Position numbers and translations under genes: made by a program. This document shows positions 44,960 to 56,200 of a stretch of DNA of 64,000 bases, piece after piece. This stretch comes from Metaphire vulgaris. Lineage: Eukaryota > Annelida > Clitellata > Crassiclitellata > Megascolecidae. The first letter of the stretch is position 1. Every line of letters starts with the position of its first letter. The stretch lies in assembly GCA_018105865.1 (NCBI GenBank), contig CM030848.1, positions 11,102,699 to 11,166,698 of the forward strand, written 5' to 3'. Below the pieces are notes generated by a model. That model saw only the letters and a program-made list of their open reading frames with translations. It did no database searches and was not told the DNA's origin.

Positions 44960-46892
44960 CAGGACCGATTTGACATTTTAAGCGCTGAGCTCAATTTGAA
45001 AAAGCAATTCATTCGGCTATTGCGCATTTCCAGTTTGCACAGGAGGTTCCGGATTAGCTTTTTGGAGGCCTGGCGCAAACAACGCAACAGAAGTTACAAA
45101 ACTTTAAAAGGTCCTCAACCCTCCAAGTTCGAAGTTTCAAACCTCTGCCAAAAATTATAAAAATTAATTATAAAATCTAGAAAATGTTCTTAAATATCTT
45201 TATTAGAAATGAAATACATTTAATACTGTGATTTTATTAAAATTCATTGTTCGTGATTCAATATAGGCCTAATTTATTTATTTAAAAAATAATAAAAATT
45301 GAACCAGTGGGCCTATAGCGCCAGTGAGCCAGTTGCGCCATGGCTAATACGGCACTGCACACAGGCCTGTAGGCATCTATATAGGCATACAGACCAATAT
45401 AGCCCTACAAACTGCATGGGCTGCGTTACTGAAAGACAGAAAAGACCCCGCGGTCTTGGGGTCATATTGAGGTAAAATCGATCGAATGCTGGAAATTAAT
45501 GTGCAGGTGTTGCGCCCGAACAGATCGATACAGAAAATGTGTGGCGGCATTTCTGCACAGCACTTTTTGTAGCCTACACGCAGCAGCAGTCTGTCTTCTC
45601 GTGGCTTTTAAAGTAGGTCGCATGCGTAGGCCTATAGGCCCTATGTGAGATGCACGATCGAGCGCAGATTCTGCACAGAAGCACACAGGAAATCAATCGG
45701 ATGCTCTGCACGTTCATCTCATACAATTACATCTACAGTGGTCGAATCGGTTAGGCCTATAACTTATATTATAGTGATGGTTTGGTTGGTATGACTCTAT
45801 AGGCCTATACTGTCATAATTACCTTCTACGTTAGGCCTATAATTCTGCTGTCATAGCTATAGAAATCGTTTAGCTGTCAATTTCCGAAATAAGTACTAGG
45901 TCTAGTCTACATATCGTCTGGTTTCTTCTTCCGCGGAAAGACACCTGTGTGCAACAGGTATGATGTTTTTCTTTCCCTACATAAATATGTATATAGGCCT
46001 AATACGATATCACAACAACAAAGCAGTAGTCGGTCTGTATGATTTTCATATACTCTCTGGACAAGAACGAACTTAGGCCTACATGCGGATTTAAGGAGAG
46101 ACTTTTAAAATATTATATTTATATGGCGCCTTTTTATTGATGAACTAGTCACCAGGTTAAAGCCATACACATATATTATTTTCCACTCTGCGCCGGTTAA
46201 CGTGTGAGCGCCCGAGATTCGAATCCAGGTTAGCGGCAGGCAGGGCAGACGCCCTACCAGGGATATTTTGACAGCAGTTTTTTTTACCTCTCCCCCTCGT
46301 CACACGTCGTCACAAAAAGTCAGAAAGTCAGACCCCCTCAAATATGACGTCACAACGCGTTAACTCTCCCGTCATCTTGTCGTCTTTCCAATGTAAAAAT
46401 TAATGTTTCGTTTGAAAATATTAATTTAAAGTCTTAATTATTGTATTTGAAACAAGTAATATTCAGAAACTTTTTCAAATTCTTTTTTAATCAAGTTATT
46501 GAAGTATAATAATTATAAGTGTAAAATACATTCAATTTTACAGTAACATAGCATTGCGGTATTAGTAAAAATATTTAGTATTATGTGACGCCACATTTCT
46601 GGAAATCCCCCTCCCCGTCATCACACATCGTCACAAATGCTTGAACCTCTTAAGTGCGTGACGTCATTTATGGACGGCCCCTAAGGCCTCCATAGGCTCG
46701 AGCCCCCTTTCACTTTTTGAGAGGCTACCGTAGGTAAGGGAGAAGTATAGAAAAAAATTGAGGCCCAACCCCTGTTGGGACCCCCATTTTATCCATGTTC
46801 TCGCCAAAGTCCCCTTTAACCATCGCGCAGGGTACCAATCCAAAGGTACTCACTGTTCCCTCATAAGTTGGATCGATTTTCTTACACCTACC
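44960..46892. other. Intergenic DNA rich in TAGGCCTA palindromes
   Basis: At least eight TAGGCCTA-type octamers, a tRNA-like segment at 46190-46262 and a Harbinger-like right end at 46650-46681 (GACGTCATTTATGGACGGCC). No exon recognised. Confidence 0.5.
46190..46262 (-). repeat. tRNA-like sequence, probable SINE head or tRNA pseudogene
   Basis: On the minus strand TGGTAGGGCGTCTGCC resembles an A box and GGATTCGAATCTC a B box, correctly spaced. The acceptor stem does not pair convincingly, so I do not call a functional tRNA. Confidence 0.45.
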
Positions 46893-47076
46893 CAGTGTTT
46901 AATCTAGACTCCTGGACTCCGGGGGGAGGGAAACTGACAAAGCCGGGGGAAATTCTGCTAGGGGGCTGCTGTTAGTTGATGTAGGCCTAGTATGCCAAAA
47001 TTTCCGGAGGAGGAATTTGAAATTTCCGTGGAGAAAAGGGGCAATTCCCCCCGGAAACGGCCTAGATTAAACCCTG
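46893..47076. mobile_element. hAT-like MITE just upstream of PLAC8 exon
   Basis: Starts CAGTGTTTAATCTAGACTCC and ends GGCCTAGATTAAACCCTG, flanked by identical CACCTACC (46885-46892 and 47077-47084). It ends 63 bp before the PLAC8 exon. Confidence 0.92.
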
Positions 47077-47171
47077 CACCTACCTTCTCTGCCCAACAAT
47101 AGGCTACTATAATGCTACTTTGAATTTTCGCGTTCGCAGATAGGACATCGCCCGCCCGCCTTCGAACGACG

Positions 47172-47612
47172 ATGCAGACATCGGCGGGACCGACCCCGTG
47201 CGTCGCCGGCACCGCCTCCGTTAATCGCCCGCCGTCGACCCGTCGTCCGCCCGAAGAGGAGACGACCGACTACTGGTCGTTCGACCTGTTCGGTTGCCTG
47301 TCCGACTGGCGTCTGTGCTGCGCCACGTTCCTCTTTCCCTGCTACACGGTCGGTCGCAACGCCGCCTACTTCTACGAAGACGGGGCGATGATCGGCGCCC
47401 TGTACTGCTGCGGGATGTGCGCCGTCGGACCGTTGACGCGGTGGAGGATTCGCCAGCACCGCGCCCTGCACGGGACCATGGTATCCGACGTGGCCGTGCA
47501 TCTGCTGTGCCCGTGCTGTGCCCTGATCCAGGAGAACAGAGAACTGTACGGATTCGAAGGGTCGCATATCGGAGAGAGGATGCCGATCAACATCGAGATT
47601 ACTAGAAAGTAG
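47172..47612 (+). CDS. PLAC8-family cysteine-rich protein
   Basis: A 146-residue protein of the PLAC8 (Cys-rich DUF614) family, small cysteine-rich proteins of diverse and poorly defined roles, several of them membrane-associated. The signature pieces are WSFDLFGCLSDWRLCCATFL, FPCYTVGRNAAYF and the C-terminal LLCPCCALIQENRELYG. Between them YCCGMCAVGPLTRWRIRQH carries further cysteines. Two hydrophobic Cys-rich stretches could insert into membrane. ATG 47172 is the first in frame; a good acceptor (CGCGTTCGCAG|AT at 47139/47140) lies just upstream, so a non-coding 5' exon is likely. Codons are GC-rich, unlike the flanks. Stop TAG 47610-47612. Paralogue assignment is not possible. Confidence 0.9.
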   Translation: MQTSAGPTPCVAGTASVNRPPSTRRPPEEETTDYWSFDLFGCLSDWRLCCATFLFPCYTVGRNAAYFYEDGAMIGALYCCGMCAVGPLTRWRIRQHRALHGTMVSDVAVHLLCPCCALIQENRELYGFEGSHIGERMPINIEITRK

Positions 47613-47907
47613 CTTTTAAGCGGCGCTACAATTAGCCGCGGTTCAAGCCCCTCGTTTGATTACCTTCAATTCATTTAGACAGGTCTACTCCAAAAATGTC
47701 AGCTTAGGTTTCTTGCTAACTTAACATCCAGTCGGCCCTAAACATGGCTACGAACGGTACATTGCCATCATATAGAATTATAGATTCCATGTATATAGCA
47801 GTGATTAAATTGCCATTTGAACACTATACATCACTATAGATTCCATACTATAATTGTATATAGCAGTGATTAAACTACTACTACGAAGAGCACACAAGAG
47901 TGAACAC

Positions 47908-47910
<3 letters not shown>

Positions 47911-47989
<79 letters not shown>

Positions 47990-48020
47990 TTAATATTAAT
48001 ATTAATATTAATATTATTAA
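47911..48020. repeat. (AAT)n microsatellite
   Basis: AAT run grading into TTAATA units. Confidence 0.95.
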
Positions 48021-48139
48021 TAATAATAATTATAATAGGCCGAATAATAATAAATTATTATTGTACAGAGTAGATTATCCAGAGCATGTTCAGGGCAGTA
48101 GCGTCATTTCACACTTTTCTGGGACGGGGAAGGGGCGGG

Positions 48140-48290
48140 GCGGGCGAGATAATTTTTTGGCCAAATTTCGGCAATTTTTTGTCAAATTTTGGCAATTTTT
48201 GGACCAGTTTTGGCAAATTTGTAAAGTTTTGACATTTGTTGGCAAATTTTGGGCAATTTTTGTCGATTTTTTTGTACATTTCACATTTAT
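48140..48290. repeat. AATTTTGGC-rich imperfect tandem DNA
   Basis: GGCAATTTTTGG/GGCAAATTT words repeat with period about 15-20. Similar words occur inside the element at 39066-39531. Confidence 0.5.
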
Positions 48291-48904
48291 TTATTTAATA
48301 CATTATACATTATTTCTTCATTTCCTTGGGGGCCACAGCCCCTGCCCATTGTTCCCTCTAAGCTGTGCGCGTGTGTGCGCGCGCACAGAGGTCGCAAGGC
48401 AAGCGCACAAAGGAGAAATCGGAGCGCATAAATTTTGAAATTTTCTCCACTGCTTTCAAGTCATACAAGTTCTTATTGATAAAGATTCACGTTTTGTTGT
48501 GAACTTGTAACGATTCCATACAATGACTAACCTTCTGGTCTACATGTAGACTATATAAACAAAAGGTCTTTCATTTAATGATTTGTGCACAGCACGCGAT
48601 TCCAAATAGGCCTATTGATAAAATTAAAATAACAGAAAGCCAGGCTTAGCCAGCGATAGAAATGTCTTAAAATAGAGATTTGAAATCGTTGACGTAAACG
48701 TAAAAGAAAAAGTGGGAAGAGCCGAGCCACTGTACCTTCCCCATTCCCTATGACAGCCTCTCAAAAATGGGGGACTTAAATTGCGCCAATAGAGGCCTAG
48801 TAGAAGTTTACACCAATGAAAACGAACAGCAACTTCATTTAAGAGTTCGTGGTTGTGCTTGATTGTGAACGGTTTCAAGATCTAGCAAATCGATTGACAT
48901 TCAG

Positions 48905-49078
48905 CAGTGGCGTCGCTAGGGTTGGTGTCACCCAGTGCGGTAAAATCGTGGTGTCACCCATTTCCTTCTCAAATACCGTGACAAGCAAAAAAAGGTCATC
49001 CTTGTTTGGTGTCACCCCCTAAAAGGTGTCACCCGGTGCGGTCCGCACCCCCGCACTCCTCTCTCGACGCCATCACTG
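48905..49078. mobile_element. hAT-like MITE
   Basis: Starts CAGTGGCGTCGCTAGG and ends TCTCGACGCCATCACTG, flanked by identical ACATTCAG (48897-48904 and 49079-49086). The interior has two GGTGTCACCCxGTGCGG motifs. Confidence 0.92.
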
Positions 49079-49086
49079 ACATTCAG

Positions 49087-50136
49087 CATAAACTGTGAAC
49101 CGCAAATTAGCTTAATGAATACGGGTTTGTAACGTGCCGAGACCCTAATATAATAGCATGCAATATTTAAAAAATGCATCACGCCATCTGGCCAACGTTG
49201 GTTGAAAGGAATCTTCTGAGTTTTGAAATAAATGGCAAAACAAAAGTTCTGATTCAATTCGAATGAAAAATTTGGCAACTATATTAGACAGAATTATTCA
49301 TATTTTTGTCAAATAGGACAAAATGAGAGAAATAGATATTGAAATTTCTTGAAAATTATCTCTTAAAATTTTGCCAGGAACATACCTTTGTTACGCGCCT
49401 TAAAAATGTTATGAATATGGCAAAATCGCTTAAACGCCAGATCGGGCAGATCCGAAGGCGACGCCAGTAATAGATCCCCTCTTGTTAGTGGAGTTTCAGA
49501 GCAAAATTGTCGGAATACGCTTTCCCTGAGTTATTGCGAAATAAGATTAATTTTTTGGGAACTGTGCGGCTAACGTCAGCGCCTTTATAACATGCCGTGA
49601 CCATGCAAACTTATATTGACTAAAATTGGGCAAAAGTTTCATATAACACTAATCATTTTAATATAAGCTGTGTACGGATGATTGTAGGCAAATACATTTC
49701 CTAAAACCGAAGCCTACAGTACTTGCAAGTTGACTTTCAAGGCTTGTGACTTTGTGGCATTGGTTAGAAAATGACAATCTAATATCAATTGAGCACCTTA
49801 CATCATGATTTTTATCTTGGAATTTTTTTGCTTATTTGAACAAATTCCTTCCCCCCTTTTTTAGAATGGTGTAGACGCCCTGACTTTCAAGGCTAGACTT
49901 TAATTGGTTAGAAAAATCTTGAATCTAATATCGCTTACTGGAACAAATGGAACATAGACTTTAATTAAAATCTATGAAATGTAAGGGTTTGCATTCCGAG
50001 ATTTTATCTCGGTGCTTTGCATAGAAGATCGTCCATTCCAGTTGTGTAATTCAATGATTTATTTTAAAATAAATAAATCGAAGGCGATTATTGTTGGACG
50101 TAATTCGGCAGGGAGGGGTTTGTTTCAAGCGAGATA
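49087..50136. other. Intergenic DNA and PPIL4 5' flank
   Basis: AT-rich unique sequence. The 49770-49870 part repeats the ACATCATGATTTTTATCTT segment of 44341. The PPIL4 promoter should be near 50000-50130; no TATA box recognised. Confidence 0.45.
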
Positions 50137-50206
50137 ATGTCGGTGATCCTCGAGACGTCTTATGGAAATATTACAGTCGATCTATACGCTAAAGAAAGAC
50201 CTAGAT
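50137..50206 (+). CDS. PPIL4: PPIL4 exon 1
   Basis: ATG 50137, encodes [23 protein letters not shown]; donor CTAGAT|GTAATA (phase 1). Confidence 0.95.
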
Positions 50207-53200
50207 GTAATAATTAATATTATTTAGTGAAATAAATAATAAAAGTCCACTTTTGATGGAAAGTTTCCTCTGCGGAGGCATCATTACTTAAGGCGGAATG
50301 CAGAAATCTGGACCCTAATTTAGTATATCAAATCAAAGAAAAGAACTTATATAGCGCAATCAGTAGACGTTATCCTTTATGAACTCTGGTGTCCTCCCTT
50401 GGACATGGAGGTATCTGGCGACCCTAGTTAGGTTAACCAGCACATAAAACTGGTCTCTTATAGATGGATTTGGAGTACCATAAATTGACACCTTTGAGTA
50501 TTAGAAACAGTTTAGTGAAAACACATGTAAGTCAATTACTACTGCTGCTGCTGCTATTTCTGGTAGTTGTTGAGACAGACGCCCCCATGTGTCCGTCCTC
50601 GCCCTATAACCAAAGTGCCACTGTATCAGTCCGCGCTTGGTTACACACAACCAACACGCCCATACACACACAAATATAATTTTTGTAGTGCAATTTGTTT
50701 AATGTTGTGACAGGGTGCTGTATTTAGGGTGCGATTTGTGACCTGGAGCAGTGGGGGGATATGTCGAGCTTGGGGGATGTAGTTGTTGGGAAATGTAGCA
50801 GTGGGGATGTAGTGGGGGTGCAGTAGGGGATGCAGTTGGGCAGTGGGAGGATCCAGTTGGGCAGTGGGAGGATTCAACCACCCTTCCATGTTTATTGCCT
50901 TCCCCTATAAATTGTCATGAACCTAACAATAATAACAATACAAATGTGCCCTGGCTATACATGTGTTGAAAAATCAACATTGAATATTGAAGTTTTTCAG
51001 ACTAGGCAAAGCACCACGTGAGGTGCTCTGTACTACACGTGTTGAAAAATCAGCGTTAGATATTAAATTTTTCACACTTGAAACAAAGCATGACATAGCT
51101 GGGGCGCTGTACTACATGTGTTGGCTTTTAGTTGGCTTTTACAGACTACTTTTAGTGGGGCGCCCATTTCAACAACTACCCTACTACTACTACTACAACT
51201 ACTATGACTACTACTACTACTGTTCTATGACAGCTGGTATGTTGGCTTAGTGTTAAGCAAATACATTTAGTGGACATTTATTAATTACTAATTGTGTGCA
51301 TTGATTTGTTTGTTAGGTTGTTTGAATTTCTTGAAGCTTTGCAAAATAAAATATTACAACTTCAGCTTGTTTCACAGTGTTCAGGTAATACAATTGTATC
51401 TACTAGGTATTGCATTAAAGTAAGGCTTTAGATATTTACAGACTTAAAAAAACCATTATAAAGCAATTGGTCTATTACTGAATGAGTTTTTGTTCTTCTT
51501 TGTGTAATACACAACTACTGTAACATTTCAATACCAGCTATGTGGTACTTAGAGAGAAAGGCAATGGTCATGCATTATGCAATATTTAGAAAGTTGACAT
51601 TTACAGTTGTGTATATTAGCTTTGGGTGGGATATTAGCAGAGTGGTAACAGCACTGGTGTGGAGATCTGAAGGTTGTGGCTTGATAGTTAAAGGAGCCCT
51701 AAGGTTGACTCAGCCTTCACTCACCAGGTGACAGTGGTAAATGAGTAGCAGCGAATACTGCGAGTCTAACAGGCATGCAGAACGCTACACAATACACTCG
51801 CGAGCGCTTGTGTTTAACTTTGTACTGAACATTATATTTTGAAAATTTTGGCAGTCAGATTACCAGTAGTTTGTCTTTGTCTTAGAACTGGATATAAAAC
51901 ATTTTAGTAGTTTCCACTAATTGACAGATCATTAAGTGCTTTTATTTGTGATTTAGTTAATAAACGTTTATATGAAGATAAAGCTTAAACAGGTCCAATT
52001 ACAACACATTTATAATTTCTACCCTCAAAAACTGAAAGCCTCAAATTTTAACCAAACTCTTAATTGACAAGGATTTACAGATATAAATTTAGTCCTTGCA
52101 TAGTGACTGAAAAATATGGCAGACTGCTGCTGTTGTGAATTTCTATGCATCATAAAATATAATAAATAATCTGAATTTCAGTTTTTGTTGAGGTTTAATT
52201 GATGTCAATAATAAGTCTGAACTCTTTCTATGTAAATTTAGAGGAATTTAGTTGCTCAAACAGGAGATCCAGATGGAAATGGAAAAGGTGGAAAATCTAT
52301 TTTTAGGTATGGTGTGTGCGTGTTCTCTGTGATTCTTCAGATTTCTTAACCCCTTAACCATGTATTTAATTGTAACTCAATGTAAAATGGATGGATATAT
52401 ATCTGGGGTCCCCAGTTAAGGGGTTAATGGCTGTTATATTTCATTCAGAAATTGCAGTTATAAGCACCAATGACTCTTGTTTTTAATGTACATCCTATTT
52501 GTTTCATATTTTAGCTTAATTTTCCTTGAACCCATTTTAATTTTGATGGTTTTTTCGGTACTAGATATAAATATCTATAGGTTTTAGTGTTCCACTAATG
52601 TAGTTAATAAAGTTGATTAAACGATCTTTATTATTTTGTCTTTTTCAGCCTGTTGTATGGAGAACAAGCTGCATTTTTTGAGGCCGAAACAGTGCCACGT
52701 ATTAAACACAAGAAATTTGGAACCTTGTCAATGGTCAATGGTGGAGAAGGTATACATGGTTCACAGGTTTGTTAATATATTAGTTAAGGGATGTTATTAT
52801 TATAAATATTATCTCACATAAATATTGTATGTATCTCCCATTTGGCATAACAAGAAGGCAGGATAGAAATATTATAATTTTTGTGAAAAAATTAAAATGA
52901 GACGATTTGCTAAACTTCTCATCAAAAGTTATTTTATGGTCTTTTATGGTGCTGCTTTATCAATGATTTTTTAATCATGGTGTTAAATCTTTACATAAAA
53001 TGAAGTAGCTAGCAAATAAGCTTTTGGAATGCACATGTTGTCACTTATGGATACGGCCTGCATTTGCTTATGAGACCTAACCTGGCAGTGACAGACTGAT
53101 ATACTGTTGTATTGATACAGTTATTTATTATAGTTTTCTAAGAACAGTGGATTATAGGGTGTTTGCATTTACTTTGAAATGATTATTTATTTTCCGTTGT

Positions 53201-56200
53201 TTTTGCAAAATAATGTTTGTCGTAGTTTTTCCTGACTCTCGCGCCAAACATTGACTATCTCGACTCACAGAAACATACAGTATTTGGTGAAGTTGCAGAA
53301 GGATTCGAAGTTCTCAACATGTTCAATGAGGCAATTGTAGATGGCAGCAATCAGCCATACAAAGATATCAGGTTTGGTTGTAGTTGGCATCACTCTATTA
53401 TCAAGATTTGATCTTCAAAAATATTTGTGATGTCATTTGAAAACTTAGCCAAGTTGTGACTTGTGGACATAAGAAATGATATTTTGAGATACTAACAAGG
53501 ATTTGTGAAGATTTTCAGTTTTCATAATTCAGATTTAAATATTATTTTATTTGCAATTTTCTGTCCAAGATTTAACTCTAAATTCTGTTACAGATATGCT
53601 CATTACTCTAGATAGCAGTTAGTGTTTTGGTAAATATTTAAAATAAATAATGTGGCATGAAAGGTCATCTGCTTATAAATGTCTATGCAGAATCTGATGT
53701 TTTGGTATGAACATATGCTTAGAACTCTCATCTTTTGTTGAAACATCATAAAAACAGATAACCTAGTTTATATTATGAAGTCACCTATTTCATATTATTA
53801 AGTCAGTGTACGATTTGATTTTGACAACAGAATATTTCACACCGTTGTACTTGATGATCCATTTGAAGATCCGCAGGGCCTGGAAAAGTACATTCCAGAT
53901 CGATCTCCTTCACCAACTGCTGAAAGGCTTAAGGTATCTTTTGTTGAATCATTACTTGATCAACAGACAAATGAATTAAAAACTTAAATGTTACATTGTT
54001 ATTATTAGTATCTTGTGCAATATGTTGATGAAATGTCAGGTGTTATGATGTAATACATATGCATATACATGTGTGTTAACAAACATAATAATAATAATAA
54101 TAATAACAATAATAATTAATAATAATAATAATAATACACCCAGAGGTCCATTTGTGTTATATCATCCATATGTGTAAAGTGTTTTGTTTTCCATTAGTAT
54201 CCTCATTGACTGTTTTCTATTACATACACAATTTGTTCGAGGTTTACATTCAGTGGCTATGTGACTGTTACTACTACTCTTCTGCTTTTATTTACAATGC
54301 TTAAAATATCCTAAAATCAGAAAAATCTAGAAAGCTATTTAGTTAGTTTCTGAACCTTAATGGATGCCATCAGTAGCTGCCATTAATTAGTTAGCACTTA
54401 GATTTTCAGTAGTAATTTTCCATCTCAATTTTCCTTCAAAATATTACCATAAATTCTTTGGCTGGGGCAAGTGTTAATCCAAATTTTTAGGGTAAATTTG
54501 ATGGGCTTGATGGGACAAAATTTAACCCCATTATGTCCTCCAATTTAACCCCCTATTTGCCTCCAATTTTGCACAGCTGTCAGTATGCATTCAGGCTCCT
54601 AGTGCATGTTTTCTCTAACAATATGTCATTGACAGGGTGGTCGTATTGGTGTTGATGAGGAAGTTGACGACGAGAAAGGGTTAACGGCCGAGGAGGTTAC
54701 TCAGCGACACAAAGAAAGAGAAGCAAAAGCAAACGCTCAAATATTAGAGATGGTAAGGAATAATGTTGGATCAAGCGTTAAGCATAATCACCTTGTTCTA
54801 TAAGGATTCTCTAACACAGATGTATTTTAGACATAATGAAAAAAATACAATAAGGAAAGCTCATTTTGAATGTGTACACTGTTTAGTATGTTGGAGTGTT
54901 GCAATTGAAGGTTATCCAACCGTATTTTCACTTTTATAACGTGCATTTAAAGTTCAAGCCTATGTATGTGAAATGTATAGCTCGGATTTCATGTGGAGGT
55001 CTTGAATTCATTAGAAGTATTTTACAATAAAGCTTGAAAATTAATTCAAGAACTTAGTTTTAGAAAAGCTTGTTTGGGTCTTGAAAAATTTGTTTGGGCC
55101 TTGAAGGTTCTTGATTTGTTTATGCAATAAAAATTTATGATTTTGTCAATAAATTATATGCAACATTTTTGGGGATTGCATGTTATTTCAGCCATAGCAC
55201 ATTACACAAGTTTTTAGCCAAATCACTACAGGCGTTCAATGCTGTATTATTATACAAGAGAAAGCGATATATGACATCATAGCCTAGAACAGCTTGGCCA
55301 CTAATACAGCTGTAACTTCTTGTTGCCTGAAATTACTTCATTAGAATGCTTAGAGTGCTAAAGAAAATTTAGTGTTTTATGGTTTTACAGAGTTCTGGGC
55401 ATCTAGAATCCATCTTTAAAGGGTATATGTTACCATTGTTAGAATGCTGCTGTTACTTGTATACATCAAATATATCAGGTGCTGAATGTGTGCAGGTTGG
55501 AGACATACCTGACGTTGATGTCAAACCACCGGACAACGTGTTGTTTGTTTGCAAATTGAATCCTGTCACAACATCTGAAGACCTGGAAATTATATTTTCT
55601 CGATTTGGTCCCATAGCAAGGTTTGTTTATGCAACACTATTGTTGGCATGCCAAAGCTTCTAAAGTTTACAATACAGTCATGATCATTAGCATAGCCAAG
55701 GTTTGGGAATATCAGAGTTTGGGAACCGTGAAATTGGACAAAGCTGATTACAAGTCTTGGGGAAGCATTGCAGTACCCTTGAATGGGGGTCAAAAGCGTC
55801 TTAACCCTTTTGCCTCGTAAGACTGGCATTTTGGCTTCATAGCCTGTTGGTTATAAGGATTGTTGCAGTCCAAGGGTTAATAAATGTAAACTTTTAAAAC
55901 TTGATTTTAGCTGCGAAGTCATCAGAGATCAGAAGACGAAAGATTCATTGCAGTATGCATTTATAGAATTTGAAAAGGTGCGTATTTTTGGCAAATCATT
56001 GTATTATAAGTAATAATTTTGTATGATATTTTGATGTTAGAGTTAAGAGTGGTACCAGTAACTTGTTTCCTATATCAAAGAGGAGAGTGGACTGTCTGAA
56101 GTTTAACCATTGATTGGCTAATTAATCTTAGTTTTTAGACATAGACTAGGGTCCATTATAATATTGACAGGGAAGGAATATTACATTTCTAGACCCTCTA

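Noticed and set aside
47115..47567. 150-codon minus-strand frame
   Set aside because: Shadow of the PLAC8 coding sequence on the opposite strand.
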